In this document: positions 15,347-24,509 of the stretch, in pieces
How the letters are laid out: each line of letters opens with the position of its first letter
How positions within the stretch are numbered: the first letter of the stretch is position 1
NCBI RefSeq assembly: GCF_022809715.1
Contig: NZ_CP094460.1
Location: 1,922,001 to 1,986,000 of the forward strand
Length of the DNA stretch: 64,000 nucleotides
From: Burkholderia pyrrocinia
GTDB taxonomy: Bacteria > Pseudomonadota > Gammaproteobacteria > Burkholderiales > Burkholderiaceae
Reading direction: 5' to 3'
Program-made: the position numbers and the translations under genes
Notes under the pieces: model-generated
Told to the model about the DNA's origin: nothing
Database searches by the model: none
What the model saw: the letters and a program-made list of their open reading frames with translations, nothing else

Positions 15347-16546
15347 TCAGAACGTATGCCGCATACCAACCCGCACGAGCGTCTGCGTGTTGCCCGCTGA
15401 CGAGATGCCGTTGCCGACGTCGCCGACCGACGCCGTCGCGGCGACGACATTGCCGTACGGGTCGAGCGTCTTGCCGCTCGCCTTCTGGTAGCCGACGAGA
15501 CCGTAGAGCGCGGTCCGCTTCGACAGGTAGTAGTACGACGCCAGGTTCAACTGGTGATACTTCGGCGCGGCTTCACCGCCGACCGAGCTGCCGCGCGTGA
15601 AGTCGTAGCCGGCCGCGACGCGCAGCGCCGGCGACACCTGCCACGACGCCGTGCCGCCGACCGAGTTGTAGGTCGCGTTGCCCCGGAACGTCGAGAACGC
15701 GCCCGCCCGATACTGCGTGTTGCTGTACGACAGGCCGAGCGTCACCGCGCCGATCTGGTAGGTCGACGCGGCCGCGACGATCTGCATGCTCTTCGACGAC
15801 GCAAAACCCTCGTTGATCGACGACCCGAACGTGCCGTCGTACGAGCCGGTCCATGCGCCGCCGTTCGCGCCGAATGCGTTGGTCGCATACAGGTAGGCCG
15901 CACCGATCGCGAACGGCCCGTTCACGTACTGGCCGCCGACGCTCCACGTATTCTGGTTCTTCGCGCTGCCTGCCTGGTTGCCGAAGCCGTACAGCCCGCC
16001 GAACGTGAAGCCGCCGAACGACGGGCTCACGTACTTGACCGAATTGTTCTCGCGCGACTGGTTGTCGATGTTGTCGAGATCGCCCGGATGCGCACCCATG
16101 CCGGTCAGGAACGAACCCGGCCCGATCGAGCCGACGAAATCGACGATCGGATCGTACTGGCGGCCCATCGTCAACGTACCGTAGCGCGTGCTCGACAGCC
16201 CCATCCACGCCTGGCGGCCGAACATCCGCCCGCCCTGGCCGAGCTGCCCGGTGCCGATGTTGAAGCCGCTCTCGAGCTGGAAGACGGCCGCGAGCCCGTC
16301 GCCGAGATCTTCCTTGCCCTTCAGCCCCCAGCGGCTGCCGGACCACGTGCCGCTCGCGAAGCTGTAGCTCGACGCGCCGCGATACGCGACCGGCGAACCG
16401 AGCGACCCCTTGCTCGTCGCGACGCGCTGGTTGCTCGTGTACCCCAAACCCGCGTCGACGATCCCGTAGAGCGCGACGGTGCCTTGCGCATGCGCCGCCG
16501 TGCAGAGGCCGCCGGCAACGCAAAGCGCAAAAGTGATCTTCTTCAT
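15347..16546 (-). CDS. Gram-negative OmpC-type general porin
   Basis: 399 residues. A signal peptide (MKKITFALCVAGGLCTAAHAQ, cleavage after AHA) precedes a mature start QGTVALYGIVDAGLGYTSN, typical of Burkholderia porins. Internal features are the WGLKGKEDLGDGLAAVFQLE strand pair and GRQAWMGLSSTRYGTLTMGRQ, leading to the constriction loop. The protein ends in the C-terminal Phe (RVGMRHTF) needed for BamA-dependent insertion. It forms trimeric 16-strand channels in the outer membrane. Its own terminator follows, so it is monocistronic. The leader is AT-rich (16550-16575), probably including its promoter. Confidence 0.92.
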   Translation of the reverse strand: MKKITFALCVAGGLCTAAHAQGTVALYGIVDAGLGYTSNQRVATSKGSLGSPVAYRGASSYSFASGTWSGSRWGLKGKEDLGDGLAAVFQLESGFNIGTGQLGQGGRMFGRQAWMGLSSTRYGTLTMGRQYDPIVDFVGSIGPGSFLTGMGAHPGDLDNIDNQSRENNSVKYVSPSFGGFTFGGLYGFGNQAGSAKNQNTWSVGGQYVNGPFAIGAAYLYATNAFGANGGAWTGSYDGTFGSSINEGFASSKSMQIVAAASTYQIGAVTLGLSYSNTQYRAGAFSTFRGNATYNSVGGTASWQVSPALRVAAGYDFTRGSSVGGEAAPKYHQLNLASYYYLSKRTALYGLVGYQKASGKTLDPYGNVVAATASVGDVGNGISSAGNTQTLVRVGMRHTF

Positions 16547-16614
16547 GTAGAGGATTCCTATTTATTAAATCGATACCACCCGAAACGATGCATCCGGTTA
16601 CCCGGAATGCCGGC

Positions 16615-17181
16615 CTACGCCGAACCGGACAGCCACTGCGCGACCCGCGCGACGAGCAGGTCCGCTTCGTCGAAGTTCTCGACGCCCGCCACCTGCGGCG
16701 CGTCGCAAATCGTGAACACCAGCTTGCCCCATTGCAGCCCGAGCGCGATCTCGGACAACGTGCCGAGCCCGCCGCCGACCGCGATCAGGCACAGCGACGC
16801 GCGAGCGATCAGCGCGTTGCGCGTGATGCCGAGCCCGGTGGGCAGCGCGACGGTCAGATACGGATTCGCGTGCTGCGCATCGTCCTCGGGCAGCAGCCCG
16901 ATCGCACAGCCGCCTGCCGCATGCGCACCGCGCGCGGCCGCCTCCATCACGCCCTGCTTGCCGCCGCCGACGATCGCGACGCCCGCCGCCGCGAGCCCGT
17001 GCGCGATTCGCTCGGCGATGGCAAGCTGGGCGTCCGTCGCATCGCGCGGGCCGATCACGCCGACCGGCATCCGGTGCCGGGTCGCGCCGCGCTGCCGTTG
17101 CGCGAGTTGCTCCAGCGCGTCGCGCGCCTGGTTCGACCATTCAATGATGTCGTTGCCGTGCAAGTCCTTCCCCCAATGCAA
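16615..17181 (-). CDS. LOG-like Rossmann-fold protein (TIGR00725 family)
   Basis: 188 residues from ATG 17181, or about 151 from ATG 17070 (MPVGVIGPRDATD), where family members usually begin. It has a glycine-rich nucleotide loop (VAIVGGGKQGVMEAAARGA) and the GGGLGTLSEIALGLQWGK motif of the lysine-decarboxylase-like/LOG superfamily. LOG enzymes release cytokinin nucleobases or act as nucleotide 5'-monophosphate hydrolases; the TIGR00725 branch has no firm role. The 17181 start overlaps the upstream permease gene by 41 bases, which suggests it is the last gene of the ABC operon. Confidence 0.78.
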   Translation of the reverse strand: MHWGKDLHGNDIIEWSNQARDALEQLAQRQRGATRHRMPVGVIGPRDATDAQLAIAERIAHGLAAAGVAIVGGGKQGVMEAAARGAHAAGGCAIGLLPEDDAQHANPYLTVALPTGLGITRNALIARASLCLIAVGGGLGTLSEIALGLQWGKLVFTICDAPQVAGVENFDEADLLVARVAQWLSGSA

Positions 17182-17971
17182 GAACGCAGGTGCAGAGCGC
17201 CGTCAGCACGATCGACAGCACGGCGGCCTGCGAGAAATCGGTCTGTCCGTCGGACAGCTTCAGGTACATCAGCAGCGGCAGGATGTTGATCTGCGTGCCG
17301 GCCAGCGCGAGCGCCGTGCCGTACGTGCCGAGCGCGATCGCACTGACGAGGCACCACGCCGACGCGATCGACGGCCACAGCTCGCGCCACGCGACGTCGA
17401 ACCACGCGCGCCACGGCCGTGCGCCGAGCGTCAGCGCCGCCTCGAGTGGCCGCCGGTCGAGATTCGCGAGCGCCGGGTAGAGGATCAGCGCGACCCGCGG
17501 GATCAGGTAGTACGCGTACGCGAACGCGAGCCCCGGCATCGTGTAGATCGCGCCGCCGACCACGGTCGGATCCGCGCCGAGCGACGCCAGCAGCGTCGTC
17601 ACGAAACCGGCGCGGCCGAACACGAGGATGAAGCCGTATGCGATCACGAGGCCGGAGAACGCCAGCGGCACGCCGAGCAGCGCGAGCGACCAGCGGCGGC
17701 GCGCCGGCGACTGCCCGGCCAGCACGAACGCGACCGGCACGCCGACCGCGACGGACAGCGTGCCGGCGCCGATCGCGAGCGCCAGCGAACGCACGATGGC
17801 GTCGGCGACGAGCGGATCGCCGAATACCGCGGCAAACGCACGACCGCCGCCGTCGAACGCGGCGCCGACGAGCGCGGCGAGCGGCAGCGCGAAGCACACC
17901 GCGAACAGCCCGGCCGCCGGCACCGCGCCGTAGCGGCGCAGGACGCCGCGCTGCATGGACGAGACCCGCAT
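17141..17971 (-). CDS. ABC transporter permease (second permease of the operon)
   Basis: 276 residues with six predicted helices. The EAA loop is LEAALTLGARPWRAWFDVAWRELWP, the contact site for the ATPase. It begins MRVSSMQRG at ATG 17971, ten bases after the binding-protein stop, with AAGGGGA as ribosome-binding site; the longer frame from 18166 overlaps the binding-protein gene and is rejected. It pairs with the permease at 20146-20997 to form the inner-membrane channel of an importer in the iron/polyamine/phosphonate class. Confidence 0.88.
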   Translation of the reverse strand: MRVSSMQRGVLRRYGAVPAAGLFAVCFALPLAALVGAAFDGGGRAFAAVFGDPLVADAIVRSLALAIGAGTLSVAVGVPVAFVLAGQSPARRRWSLALLGVPLAFSGLVIAYGFILVFGRAGFVTTLLASLGADPTVVGGAIYTMPGLAFAYAYYLIPRVALILYPALANLDRRPLEAALTLGARPWRAWFDVAWRELWPSIASAWCLVSAIALGTYGTALALAGTQINILPLLMYLKLSDGQTDFSQAAVLSIVLTALCTCVLALGEGLARQRHH

Positions 17972-17981
17972 CCCGTTCCCC

Positions 17982-19070
17982 TTACTTGCCGAGCGTGGCC
18001 TGCGACCAGAGCTGGTCGACCTCGGCCTTGCGCGTCGCGGCCTTCGCGACATCGAGCGGACGCACCTGCGGCGCGTTCGGCAGCTTCGCGGCAACCTCCT
18101 GCGCGACCGGCGTGCCGGGCACGGCCGGGCGCACGTAGCCCTGCGCGAACAGCGCCTGGCCGACATCGCTCATCACGAGGTTGAGCCACAACTGCGCGGC
18201 GGCCGGGTTCGGGCCGTTCTTCACCAGACTCATCGCGTACGGCGCCGATACGCTGCCGTCCTGCGGAATCACGACGTCGGCCGCGTCGCCCATGCCGTCC
18301 GTGTACTTCGCCTTGAGCCCGTCGTTCTCGTAGCCGATCAGGATCGGAATCTCGCCCTTGACGAACTTCGCGTACGGCGTCGTCCCCTCGACGCGCAGCA
18401 CGTTGCCCGCCTGCTTCAGCTTGCCGAAGAAATCCGCGCCCGGCTTCGGGTTGTCGACGCTGCCGCCGTTCGCATAGGCGGCGGCGAACACGGCGACCTG
18501 CCCCTGCCCGGTCGAGCGCGGGTCGAGATAGACGACCGCATTGCGATATTCGGGCTTCAGCAGGTCGGACCAGCGCAGCGGCACGTTCTTCACGAGCTTC
18601 CGGTTGACGAGCAACGCGATGTTCAGCGAGTGCACGGCGAACCAGCGGCCGTCGGCTGCGCGGAACACCGGCGGCAGCTTGTCGAAATTGACCGGCTTGA
18701 ACGGCGCGACGACGTCCTTGGCCGTCGCATCGAGCGCCGACGCCGCGAAGTAATACGCGGTGTCGGCCTGCGGACGACGTCGCGACTTGTCGAGCGCGAC
18801 GACCGTTGCCGCCGAGCCGATGTCGTTGTACGTGATCTCGACCTTCGGGTAGCGCTTGCGGAATTCGGCGAACAGCGATTTCCAGTTCGCCCATTCCGGG
18901 CCCGTATCGAACGACACGACGAGCCCTTCGTCGGCGGCCTTCTCGTACAACGCTTCCTCGCCGGGATACAGCGGCGCGGCATGGGCCAGCGCCGGCGCGA
19001 GGGTCGCGAACGCGCAGAGCGCCAGCAGGCGGCGGCGCGTCGCAATAAGGAAGTGGCGGCGTGCAGACAT
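17982..19070 (-). CDS. ABC transporter periplasmic substrate-binding protein
   Basis: 362 residues from ATG 19070, behind GGAG; the frame opens at 19106. A long Arg-rich signal peptide (SARRHFLIATRRRLLALCAFATLAPALAHA in outline) is followed by EALYEKAADEGLVVSFDTG. The mature protein has the family-1/6 binding-protein layout of Fe3+, putrescine or 2-aminoethylphosphonate binders, e.g. VYLDPRSTGQGQVAVFAAAYANGG and PILIGYENDG. The ligand cannot be read from sequence. It lies between the ATPase and the second permease in one operon. Confidence 0.88.
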   Translation of the reverse strand: MSARRHFLIATRRRLLALCAFATLAPALAHAAPLYPGEEALYEKAADEGLVVSFDTGPEWANWKSLFAEFRKRYPKVEITYNDIGSAATVVALDKSRRRPQADTAYYFAASALDATAKDVVAPFKPVNFDKLPPVFRAADGRWFAVHSLNIALLVNRKLVKNVPLRWSDLLKPEYRNAVVYLDPRSTGQGQVAVFAAAYANGGSVDNPKPGADFFGKLKQAGNVLRVEGTTPYAKFVKGEIPILIGYENDGLKAKYTDGMGDAADVVIPQDGSVSAPYAMSLVKNGPNPAAAQLWLNLVMSDVGQALFAQGYVRPAVPGTPVAQEVAAKLPNAPQVRPLDVAKAATRKAEVDQLWSQATLGK

Positions 19071-19106
19071 CGTGATTCTCCGTTGAATGAATAGGGTCGC
19101 CCGCAC

Positions 19107-20138
19107 TTACGCGGCGGGCAGCACGAGCAGGTGGCGCGGCTCGATCGACACGCAGCGCGCCGGAAGCTCGCGCCCTTCGCCGAGCAGCGCGTCGCTCGCG
19201 CCGGCCGGCACGAAGTCGAAGCGCTGCGTCGCGCCGAAATAGCGCACCTCGCCGACCCGGCCGTCGATGCGGTTCGCGACGTGTTCGGGCGGATCGGGCT
19301 GCAGGTGTTCCGGCCGGACCAGCACGTCGACCGTGTCGCCCGGCCGGTGCGCGCCCGTATCCGCGCACAGCGTGGCGAACCGCACGTCGACCGCGCCGTG
19401 CGCGAGCACGCGGCCGCGCAGCAGCGTCGAATGGCCGACGAAGCGGGCGACCTGCGCGGTCGCCGGACGCTCGTACAGGTCGCGCGGGGTGCCGGCCTGC
19501 AACATGCGTCCGCCGTCGACGATCGCCACGCGATCGGCCATGCTGAGCGCCTCGTCCTGGTCGTGCGTGACGAGCAGCGTCGTCGCGCCGCACGCGCGCT
19601 GCAGCGCGCGGATCTCGTCGCGCAACTGGTGGCGAATGCCGGCATCAAGCGCCGCGAGCGGCTCGTCGAGCAGCAGCAGCTTCGGTTCGATCACGAGCGC
19701 GCGGGCCAGCGCGACGCGCTGCTGCTGGCCGCCGGACAGCAGCGCCGTACTGCGGTCGGCCTGCGCCGCGAGGCCGACGCGTTCGAGCATCTCGAGCGCG
19801 CGGCGGCGGCGCAGTGCCGCCGTCATGCCGCGCATCTTCAGGCCATAGCCGACGTTGTCGACGACCGACAGGTTCGGAAACAGCGCGTAGTGCTGGAACA
19901 CCATCCCGATCTCGCGCTGCCACACCGGCACGCCGGCCATGTCGCGGCCGACGATCGCGATGCGTCCGCGGTAGCCGTCGAGCAGCCCGGCGGCGAGGCG
20001 CAGCAGCGTCGATTTGCCGGAGCCGCTGCGGCCCATCACGGCGAGCAGTTCGCCCTGGGCCGCGGACAACGTGACCGCGTCGACGCCGTGACGGGCGCCC
20101 GGATACTGAAAGCTGACGTTTTCGAAATCGAGACTCAT
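19107..20138 (-). CDS. ABC transporter ATP-binding protein
   Basis: 343 residues. Walker A is MGRSGSGKST, the signature LSGGQQQR, Walker B LLLLDEPLAALD, and the switch histidine is in LLVTHDQDEALSMADR. A C-terminal TOBE-like domain (about 240-340) is typical of the PotA/FbpC/PhnT group. It energises uptake with the two permeases. The ATPase starts seven bases after the first permease's stop. Its operon order is permease, ATPase, binding protein, permease, LOG-like protein. Confidence 0.93.
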   Translation of the reverse strand: MSLDFENVSFQYPGARHGVDAVTLSAAQGELLAVMGRSGSGKSTLLRLAAGLLDGYRGRIAIVGRDMAGVPVWQREIGMVFQHYALFPNLSVVDNVGYGLKMRGMTAALRRRRALEMLERVGLAAQADRSTALLSGGQQQRVALARALVIEPKLLLLDEPLAALDAGIRHQLRDEIRALQRACGATTLLVTHDQDEALSMADRVAIVDGGRMLQAGTPRDLYERPATAQVARFVGHSTLLRGRVLAHGAVDVRFATLCADTGAHRPGDTVDVLVRPEHLQPDPPEHVANRIDGRVGEVRYFGATQRFDFVPAGASDALLGEGRELPARCVSIEPRHLLVLPAA

Positions 20139-20145
20139 GACGGTT

Positions 20146-20997
20146 TCACTTCAGGCGTTGCACGGTGAAGACGGAGGCGAGCGTCGCGAGCACGGCGAGG
20201 ACGAGCAGCACGACGGTCGCCGCACAGGCCATCCCCGACGCGCCGTAGAACGCCTGCAGCAGCACGATCGGATAGTTGCGATAGCGGAAACCCGCGATCA
20301 GGTTCGAGATCTGGAATTCGCCGATCGACAGCGCGGCGACCATCACGAGGCCGGAAAACAGGCTGTGCCGCAGGTTCGGCACCACGATCGTGAAGAACTG
20401 GCGCAGCGGCGTCGCGCCGAGCGTCGCCGCACACGCCTCGAGATGGGCGAGCCCCAGGTGGCGCAGGTCGCTCAGTAGCGTCTGCAGCAAGTACGGAAGC
20501 GTCAGCACCGCGTGCGCGGCGATCATCAGCGGCAGCGTGCCGAGCCACGGCAGCGCATCGCCGCTGAAGATCGCGATATAGCCGAACCCGAGCGTCAGCG
20601 CCGGCACCGCGATCGGCATCAGCATCACGACGCGCGCCGCGAAGCCGCGGCCGGCCAGTGCGCGGTGATGCAGCGCATACGCGAGCGGCAGCGCCAGCAC
20701 GGCATTGATCGCACAGCAGGCGAGCGCAACGACGAGGCTCACGCCGAATGCGCGGGTAAAGCTGCGGTTCGCGGCCAGATCCGCAAACCAGTGCGACGTG
20801 ATGCCGGACGGCAGCAGCGTGTTCGTCCACGACTGGCCGACCGAGCCGATCAGCAGCAGCGCGATCGGCAACGCGAGGTACAGCGCGAAGGCCGCGACGA
20901 ATGCCTGCAGCAGCAGGCGTCCCGCCAACGCGCGCGGCCGTTTGTTACGACGAATCGGAATAGCTTCGGCAAGGGCCGGAGCGGATGGCGGATGCAT
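20146..20997 (-). CDS. ABC transporter permease (first gene of the operon)
   Basis: 283 residues with six hydrophobic helices and the EAA loop LEACAATLGATPLRQFFTIVVPNL. The N-terminal cytoplasmic stretch is basic (PIRRNKRPRA). It is the promoter-proximal gene of the importer operon, and the divergent LysR gene begins 162 bases away. That arrangement suggests the LysR protein controls the operon. Confidence 0.9.
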   Translation of the reverse strand: MHPPSAPALAEAIPIRRNKRPRALAGRLLLQAFVAAFALYLALPIALLLIGSVGQSWTNTLLPSGITSHWFADLAANRSFTRAFGVSLVVALACCAINAVLALPLAYALHHRALAGRGFAARVVMLMPIAVPALTLGFGYIAIFSGDALPWLGTLPLMIAAHAVLTLPYLLQTLLSDLRHLGLAHLEACAATLGATPLRQFFTIVVPNLRHSLFSGLVMVAALSIGEFQISNLIAGFRYRNYPIVLLQAFYGASGMACAATVVLLVLAVLATLASVFTVQRLK

Positions 20998-21159
20998 GGC
21001 GAAACTCGCTGGCGGATACGGAACGGGTCACGCAACGCCCGCCGGACAGGGCCGACATGCATTGTCGTGACGGACGCAGTGTGCGGATCCGACATGGCAT
21101 CGTCATGAAAAAAACGTACAACGCCCGCATCGATCTGTGCGCGCAAGGAATAGTTCGCC

Positions 21160-22056
21160 GTGAAGCACCTGTTTCCCAACATCGCGGAGCTGCACGCGTT
21201 CGCGAGTTCCGTGAAGTACCTGAATTTCTCGTATGCGGCCCGCGAGCTCGGCCTGACGCCGAGCGCGGTCAGCCGGCAGATCGCGAATCTCGAGGCGCTG
21301 TTCGGCGTCAAGCTGTTCGTGCGCGAGGGGCGCAATCTCACGCTCACGCGGGCCGGGCAGGTCTATCACGCGCGCGTGATCGGCCCGCTGCGCGAGATCG
21401 GCAACGCGTCGATCGAATTGCTGAGCGCGCGCGAGAACAGCGATCTGCTGACGATCGCGAGCGTGCCGACCTTCACGACGAAGTGGCTGGTGCCGCGGCT
21501 CGCGCGCTTCCTGGCCGTCGCGCCGGGTGTCACGCTGAGTTTTCGCCGCCATCTGGCCCACGGCGACGTGTTTCCGTTCGGACTCGACGCGGCGATCCGC
21601 TATGGCGACGGCGCATGGGAAGGCGTGCGCTGCGATTACCTGGACGGCCGGACGTTCGTGCCGGTCTGTTCCCGTGAATTCGCGGCGCGGCATGCGCTGC
21701 GCACGCCGGCCGACGCGGCATCCGCGCCGCGGCTGGTGCACGAGCAGGCGGAGATCGCGTGGTCGATGTGGGCGGAGCGCCATCGCGCGGCCCACATGAA
21801 CGCGCTGTCAGGGCCGCGCTTCGAACAGTATTCGGTGCTGATCCAGGCCGCGCAGGCCGGGCTCGGGCTCGCGCTCGTGCCGCGCTTCCTGATCGTCGAC
21901 ACGCTCGCAACCGGCGCGCTCGTCGAACCGTTCGACGCCCCCGTCGACGTCGACGCGCAAGGGCACTACCTGTGCTACGCGCCGGAGCGCCTGGAGACGA
22001 GCGCTGCGTTGCGGCGCTTCAGGGAATGGATGCTCGACGAATGCGCGAACGAATGA
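21160..22056 (+). CDS. LysR family regulator, GcvA-like, divergent from the ABC operon
   Basis: 298 residues. The N-terminal HTH is ELHAFASSVKYLNFSYAARELGLTPSAVSRQIANLEALFG. The effector domain has the GcvA-type LLTIASVPTFTTKWLVPRLARF and FPFGLDAAIRYGDGAWEGV stretches. Divergent LysR genes usually regulate the neighbouring operon with a ligand of the pathway, so the likely target is the importer at 16.6-21.0 kb. The 21.0-21.16 kb intergenic region would hold the T-N11-A sites. The gene ends exactly where the 48-bp repeat block begins. Confidence 0.9.
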   Translation: MKHLFPNIAELHAFASSVKYLNFSYAARELGLTPSAVSRQIANLEALFGVKLFVREGRNLTLTRAGQVYHARVIGPLREIGNASIELLSARENSDLLTIASVPTFTTKWLVPRLARFLAVAPGVTLSFRRHLAHGDVFPFGLDAAIRYGDGAWEGVRCDYLDGRTFVPVCSREFAARHALRTPADAASAPRLVHEQAEIAWSMWAERHRAAHMNALSGPRFEQYSVLIQAAQAGLGLALVPRFLIVDTLATGALVEPFDAPVDVDAQGHYLCYAPERLETSAALRRFREWMLDECANE

Positions 22057-22240
22057 GCCCGGGCGGCGTAGCCGGACAGGCTCGGGCGGCATGGGACCGG
22101 GCAAGCCCGCGCGGCATGGCCGGACAGGCTCGGACGGCATGGGACCGGGCAAGCCCGGGCGGCATGGCCGGACAGGCTCAGGCGGCTGGAGCCGGGCAAG
22201 CCCAGGCGGCAGTCCCGGCAGTCCCGGCAGGCTCGGGCGG
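22057..22240. repeat. 48-bp tandem repeat block (about 3.8 copies), hairpin-forming
   Basis: Units start at 22057, 22105 and 22153 (48, 48 and 47 bases) with a degenerate fourth from 22200. Each opens GCCCGGGCGGCATGGCCGG or a close variant, then GACAGGCTCGGGCGGCATGG, and ends ACCGGGCAA. GCCC-GGGC and GCTCGGGC within each unit can pair, giving stacked stem-loops. The block fills the gap between the convergent LysR and phosphatase genes and probably acts as a bidirectional terminator. Confidence 0.85.
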
Positions 22241-22282
22241 CACGGCGGCGCCGGAAGCGCAGCGCCACGCCGCCCGTCACGC

Positions 22283-23962
22283 TCAACGCCCGATACCGAG
22301 CCCCGGCAGCACGCGCGTGTTCTCGGCCACGACCGCATGCAGCAGGCGCGGATCGGCGCCGAGCAGCTCGAGGATCGTCGGCGCGACCTGCTTCGTGCCG
22401 ACCAGATCGTTCACGGTGCGCGCGCGATGGATGCCCGGGTACGACACGAGCAGGCCGAGGTGGCTGTCGTCCGGCGCGTTGCCGCCGTGCTCCTCGTCCT
22501 TCTTCGTGCTCGACGTATAGATCACGCCCGGATTCGGCTGGACGATGATGTCCGGCGTACGGCCGTTGGCCGGATCACCGAAGCGGTCGGCGAGCGCCGC
22601 GCCGTACAGGATGTAGGCCTGCGAGCCGTCCGCGCAGATCCCCGGCGCGTTGCAGCCGAGGTTCGCCTTCAGCGTCTGCACGACGGCCGTGCGCTGGCTG
22701 CGGTCGCGCAGCCAGATCAGGCCGACGTCGTCGGTCTGCACGAAGCCCGTGCCGACCAGGCCCGACCCGTCGTTCAGGTTGCCCGTCGACGTGTTGTTCT
22801 GGCCGAAGTTGCCGTTCGGGTCGAGGTAGTTGTTCGCTTCGAGCAGCTTCGTCAGCGTGTCGCCGTTCTTCACGAGCTTCGTGCGGTCGGTCGGCGACTG
22901 GCCGTGCTTCGCCGTGACGATCACGGCCGTCGACGTGTACAGGTTGGCCTGCTTCAGCGCCGCGACGACATGGCCGATCGAGTTGTCGACATACGTGATC
23001 GCATTCGCGACCTGACCGTTCGGCGTGAAATCCGCATCGAGATACCCGCCGCCCTTCGCGACCGGCGACTTCTGCGCGACGCTCAGCGTCTGGAAGTTGG
23101 CGCCGAACAGCGTCGGCACCGGCGCGCTCTTGGTGCCCGTCGAATCGCGGCCTTCGATCTGGTTGATCAGCGCCTGCACGTGCAGGTTGTCGAAGCGCGC
23201 GGTGTGCGAGTAGACGTCCGTGTACGCGGTGTTCGTCGCCGGGTCGATCGAGTTGATCTCGGTGCGCATCAGATCGTCGACGCCGGTGCCTGACGGGCCG
23301 TTCAGCCAGTCGTAGCCCCACGCGTGCTTGTCGGCCCACGCGGTGTGCGCATTCGGCACGCCGGCCTTCACGGCCTCGAACACCGTGTTGGTCTTCAGGT
23401 AGTTGTGCGGATAGACCGGCACGCACTGGCCGCCCACGCGCGCATGCGGGATCGCCTGCGGGTTGAACGCGCCGCCGCCGTCGAGGTGCACGAGCTTGCC
23501 GCCGTTGATCGCGTCGATGCCGGTCGTTTCGTCGAACACGACGTTCCAGCCCTGCTTGCCCGAGCACGTCGTGTCGCTCGGCGCATACAGGTTGCGGTCG
23601 TACGACACGTCGTAGAACAGGCCGGCCGTCTTCGGCGAGCCGCCCGTCACGAGCGCCGCGAGGCCCGGGAACGAATCAGACAGGCCGGGCGTGTACGCAT
23701 TCGTGTACGTCACGCCGCTCTTGGCGAGCACCGCGATGTTCGGACACGTGTTCGCGCCGATACAGCGCGCGAGATCCTGCTCGTGCAGGCCGTCGACGCT
23801 GATCAGCAGCACGTGCTTCACGACGCGGCGCGCGTGGCCGTCGTTCCCGCCCTGACTGTCGCCGTCCTGCTGCGCCGCGTACGCGCCCATGCTTGCGAGC
23901 GCCAGCGCGCCCGCCACCATCGCGGCCATCTTCCGCTGCTTACCGAAGAACGAAATCATCAC
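22283..23962 (-). CDS. Secreted alkaline-phosphatase-superfamily protein (nucleotide pyrophosphatase/phosphodiesterase type)
   Basis: 559 residues with a signal peptide (about 1-30, ending GAYAAQ). The catalytic domain begins VVKHVLLISVDGLHEQDL, where Asp of SVDG is a metal ligand. YTPGLSDSFPGLAALVTGG supplies the nucleophile region, and VTAKHGQSPTD and HGGNAPDDSHLGLLVS supply further metal-binding His/Asp. Members hydrolyse phosphodiesters or phosphomonoesters in the periplasm or outside. The family nucleophile is usually Thr; here Ser/Thr in the TPGLSDS stretch is the candidate. It is monocistronic, ending against the 48-bp repeats. Confidence 0.85.
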   Translation of the reverse strand: MMISFFGKQRKMAAMVAGALALASMGAYAAQQDGDSQGGNDGHARRVVKHVLLISVDGLHEQDLARCIGANTCPNIAVLAKSGVTYTNAYTPGLSDSFPGLAALVTGGSPKTAGLFYDVSYDRNLYAPSDTTCSGKQGWNVVFDETTGIDAINGGKLVHLDGGGAFNPQAIPHARVGGQCVPVYPHNYLKTNTVFEAVKAGVPNAHTAWADKHAWGYDWLNGPSGTGVDDLMRTEINSIDPATNTAYTDVYSHTARFDNLHVQALINQIEGRDSTGTKSAPVPTLFGANFQTLSVAQKSPVAKGGGYLDADFTPNGQVANAITYVDNSIGHVVAALKQANLYTSTAVIVTAKHGQSPTDRTKLVKNGDTLTKLLEANNYLDPNGNFGQNNTSTGNLNDGSGLVGTGFVQTDDVGLIWLRDRSQRTAVVQTLKANLGCNAPGICADGSQAYILYGAALADRFGDPANGRTPDIIVQPNPGVIYTSSTKKDEEHGGNAPDDSHLGLLVSYPGIHRARTVNDLVGTKQVAPTILELLGADPRLLHAVVAENTRVLPGLGIGR

Positions 23963-24202
23963 CCCACCTCGTCGATTGATGTTGAACTGCGTGACTTGCC
24001 ATCAGGCGCGCAAAATATCGCCGGATCGTGCGGCGGTCGGATGAAGCGGGGCTTTCTGTTCTCTGTCAAACGTAACCAAACGCAAGTGACATGAAGCGGT
24101 CGCAATGCGGTTGCGCGTCGCGCAACGCAGGTCCGCTCCGTGCGCCGGCGTGCGCGGCCGGATTTTTTTTCGGCTTGGCCCGCGACTATTGGCGTGTGAT
24201 AA

Positions 24203-24214
24203 AGGGTTTTCCCT
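24203..24214. promoter_or_regulatory. AGGGTTTTCCCT palindromic motif
   Basis: AGGG-TTTT-CCCT lies 17 bases before the ATG of the 73-residue protein. The same 12-mer occurs twice more in this window, 30 bases apart, upstream of the 51-residue gene at 34.6 kb. Its recurrence before two small genes points to a shared regulator, which I cannot name. Confidence 0.5.
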
Positions 24215-24230
24215 GACCCGGAGCACGACT

Positions 24231-24452
24231 ATGTCGACCCTGGAAGCTCTCCGGTTCGTGCTGGACGATGCACGCACCCCCGAAATCATTCGCCATCACG
24301 TCGTCGACGCGCTGCAGTACGCGCTGCGCAACTACGGACAGGTATTTACCGCGAAGGAAGTCGAATGGCTGACGCAGTGGGACGACGCGCGTCTGCCGCT
24401 GGCCGCGAGGAAGGAACTGGACAAGCGCGAACCGGCGATCGTCGCGCGCTGA
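24231..24452 (+). CDS. Small conserved-looking hypothetical protein
   Basis: 73 residues, acidic and helical (LEALRFVLDDARTPEIIRHHVVDALQYAL, then VFTAKEVEWLTQWDDARLPLAARKELDKRE). CGGAG precedes the ATG by eight bases. No known domain. It shares the AGGGTTTTCCCT element with the small gene at 34.6 kb. Its stop codon overlaps the A-run that serves as the T-tract of the DUF748 terminator on the other strand. Confidence 0.72.
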   Translation: MSTLEALRFVLDDARTPEIIRHHVVDALQYALRNYGQVFTAKEVEWLTQWDDARLPLAARKELDKREPAIVAR

Positions 24453-24491
24453 AAAAAAGCCGCCGCGCCCGGCTGGTGCGGACGCGGCGGC
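24452..24491 (-). terminator. Rho-independent terminator of the DUF748 gene
   Basis: GCCGCCGCG (24459-24467) pairs with CGCGGCGGC (24483-24491). Read in reverse, a run of seven T residues (24452-24458) follows. It lies 18 bases past the DUF748 stop, and the hairpin may also stop the converging small gene. Confidence 0.85.
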
Positions 24492-24509
24492 AGCGGATGA
24501 AGCGACGGC

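Noticed and set aside
22091-23293. 400-codon + strand frame starting in the 48-bp repeats
   Set aside because: Antisense to the phosphatase gene; its start lies in the repeat block and its translation is Arg/Val/Asp-rich without domains.
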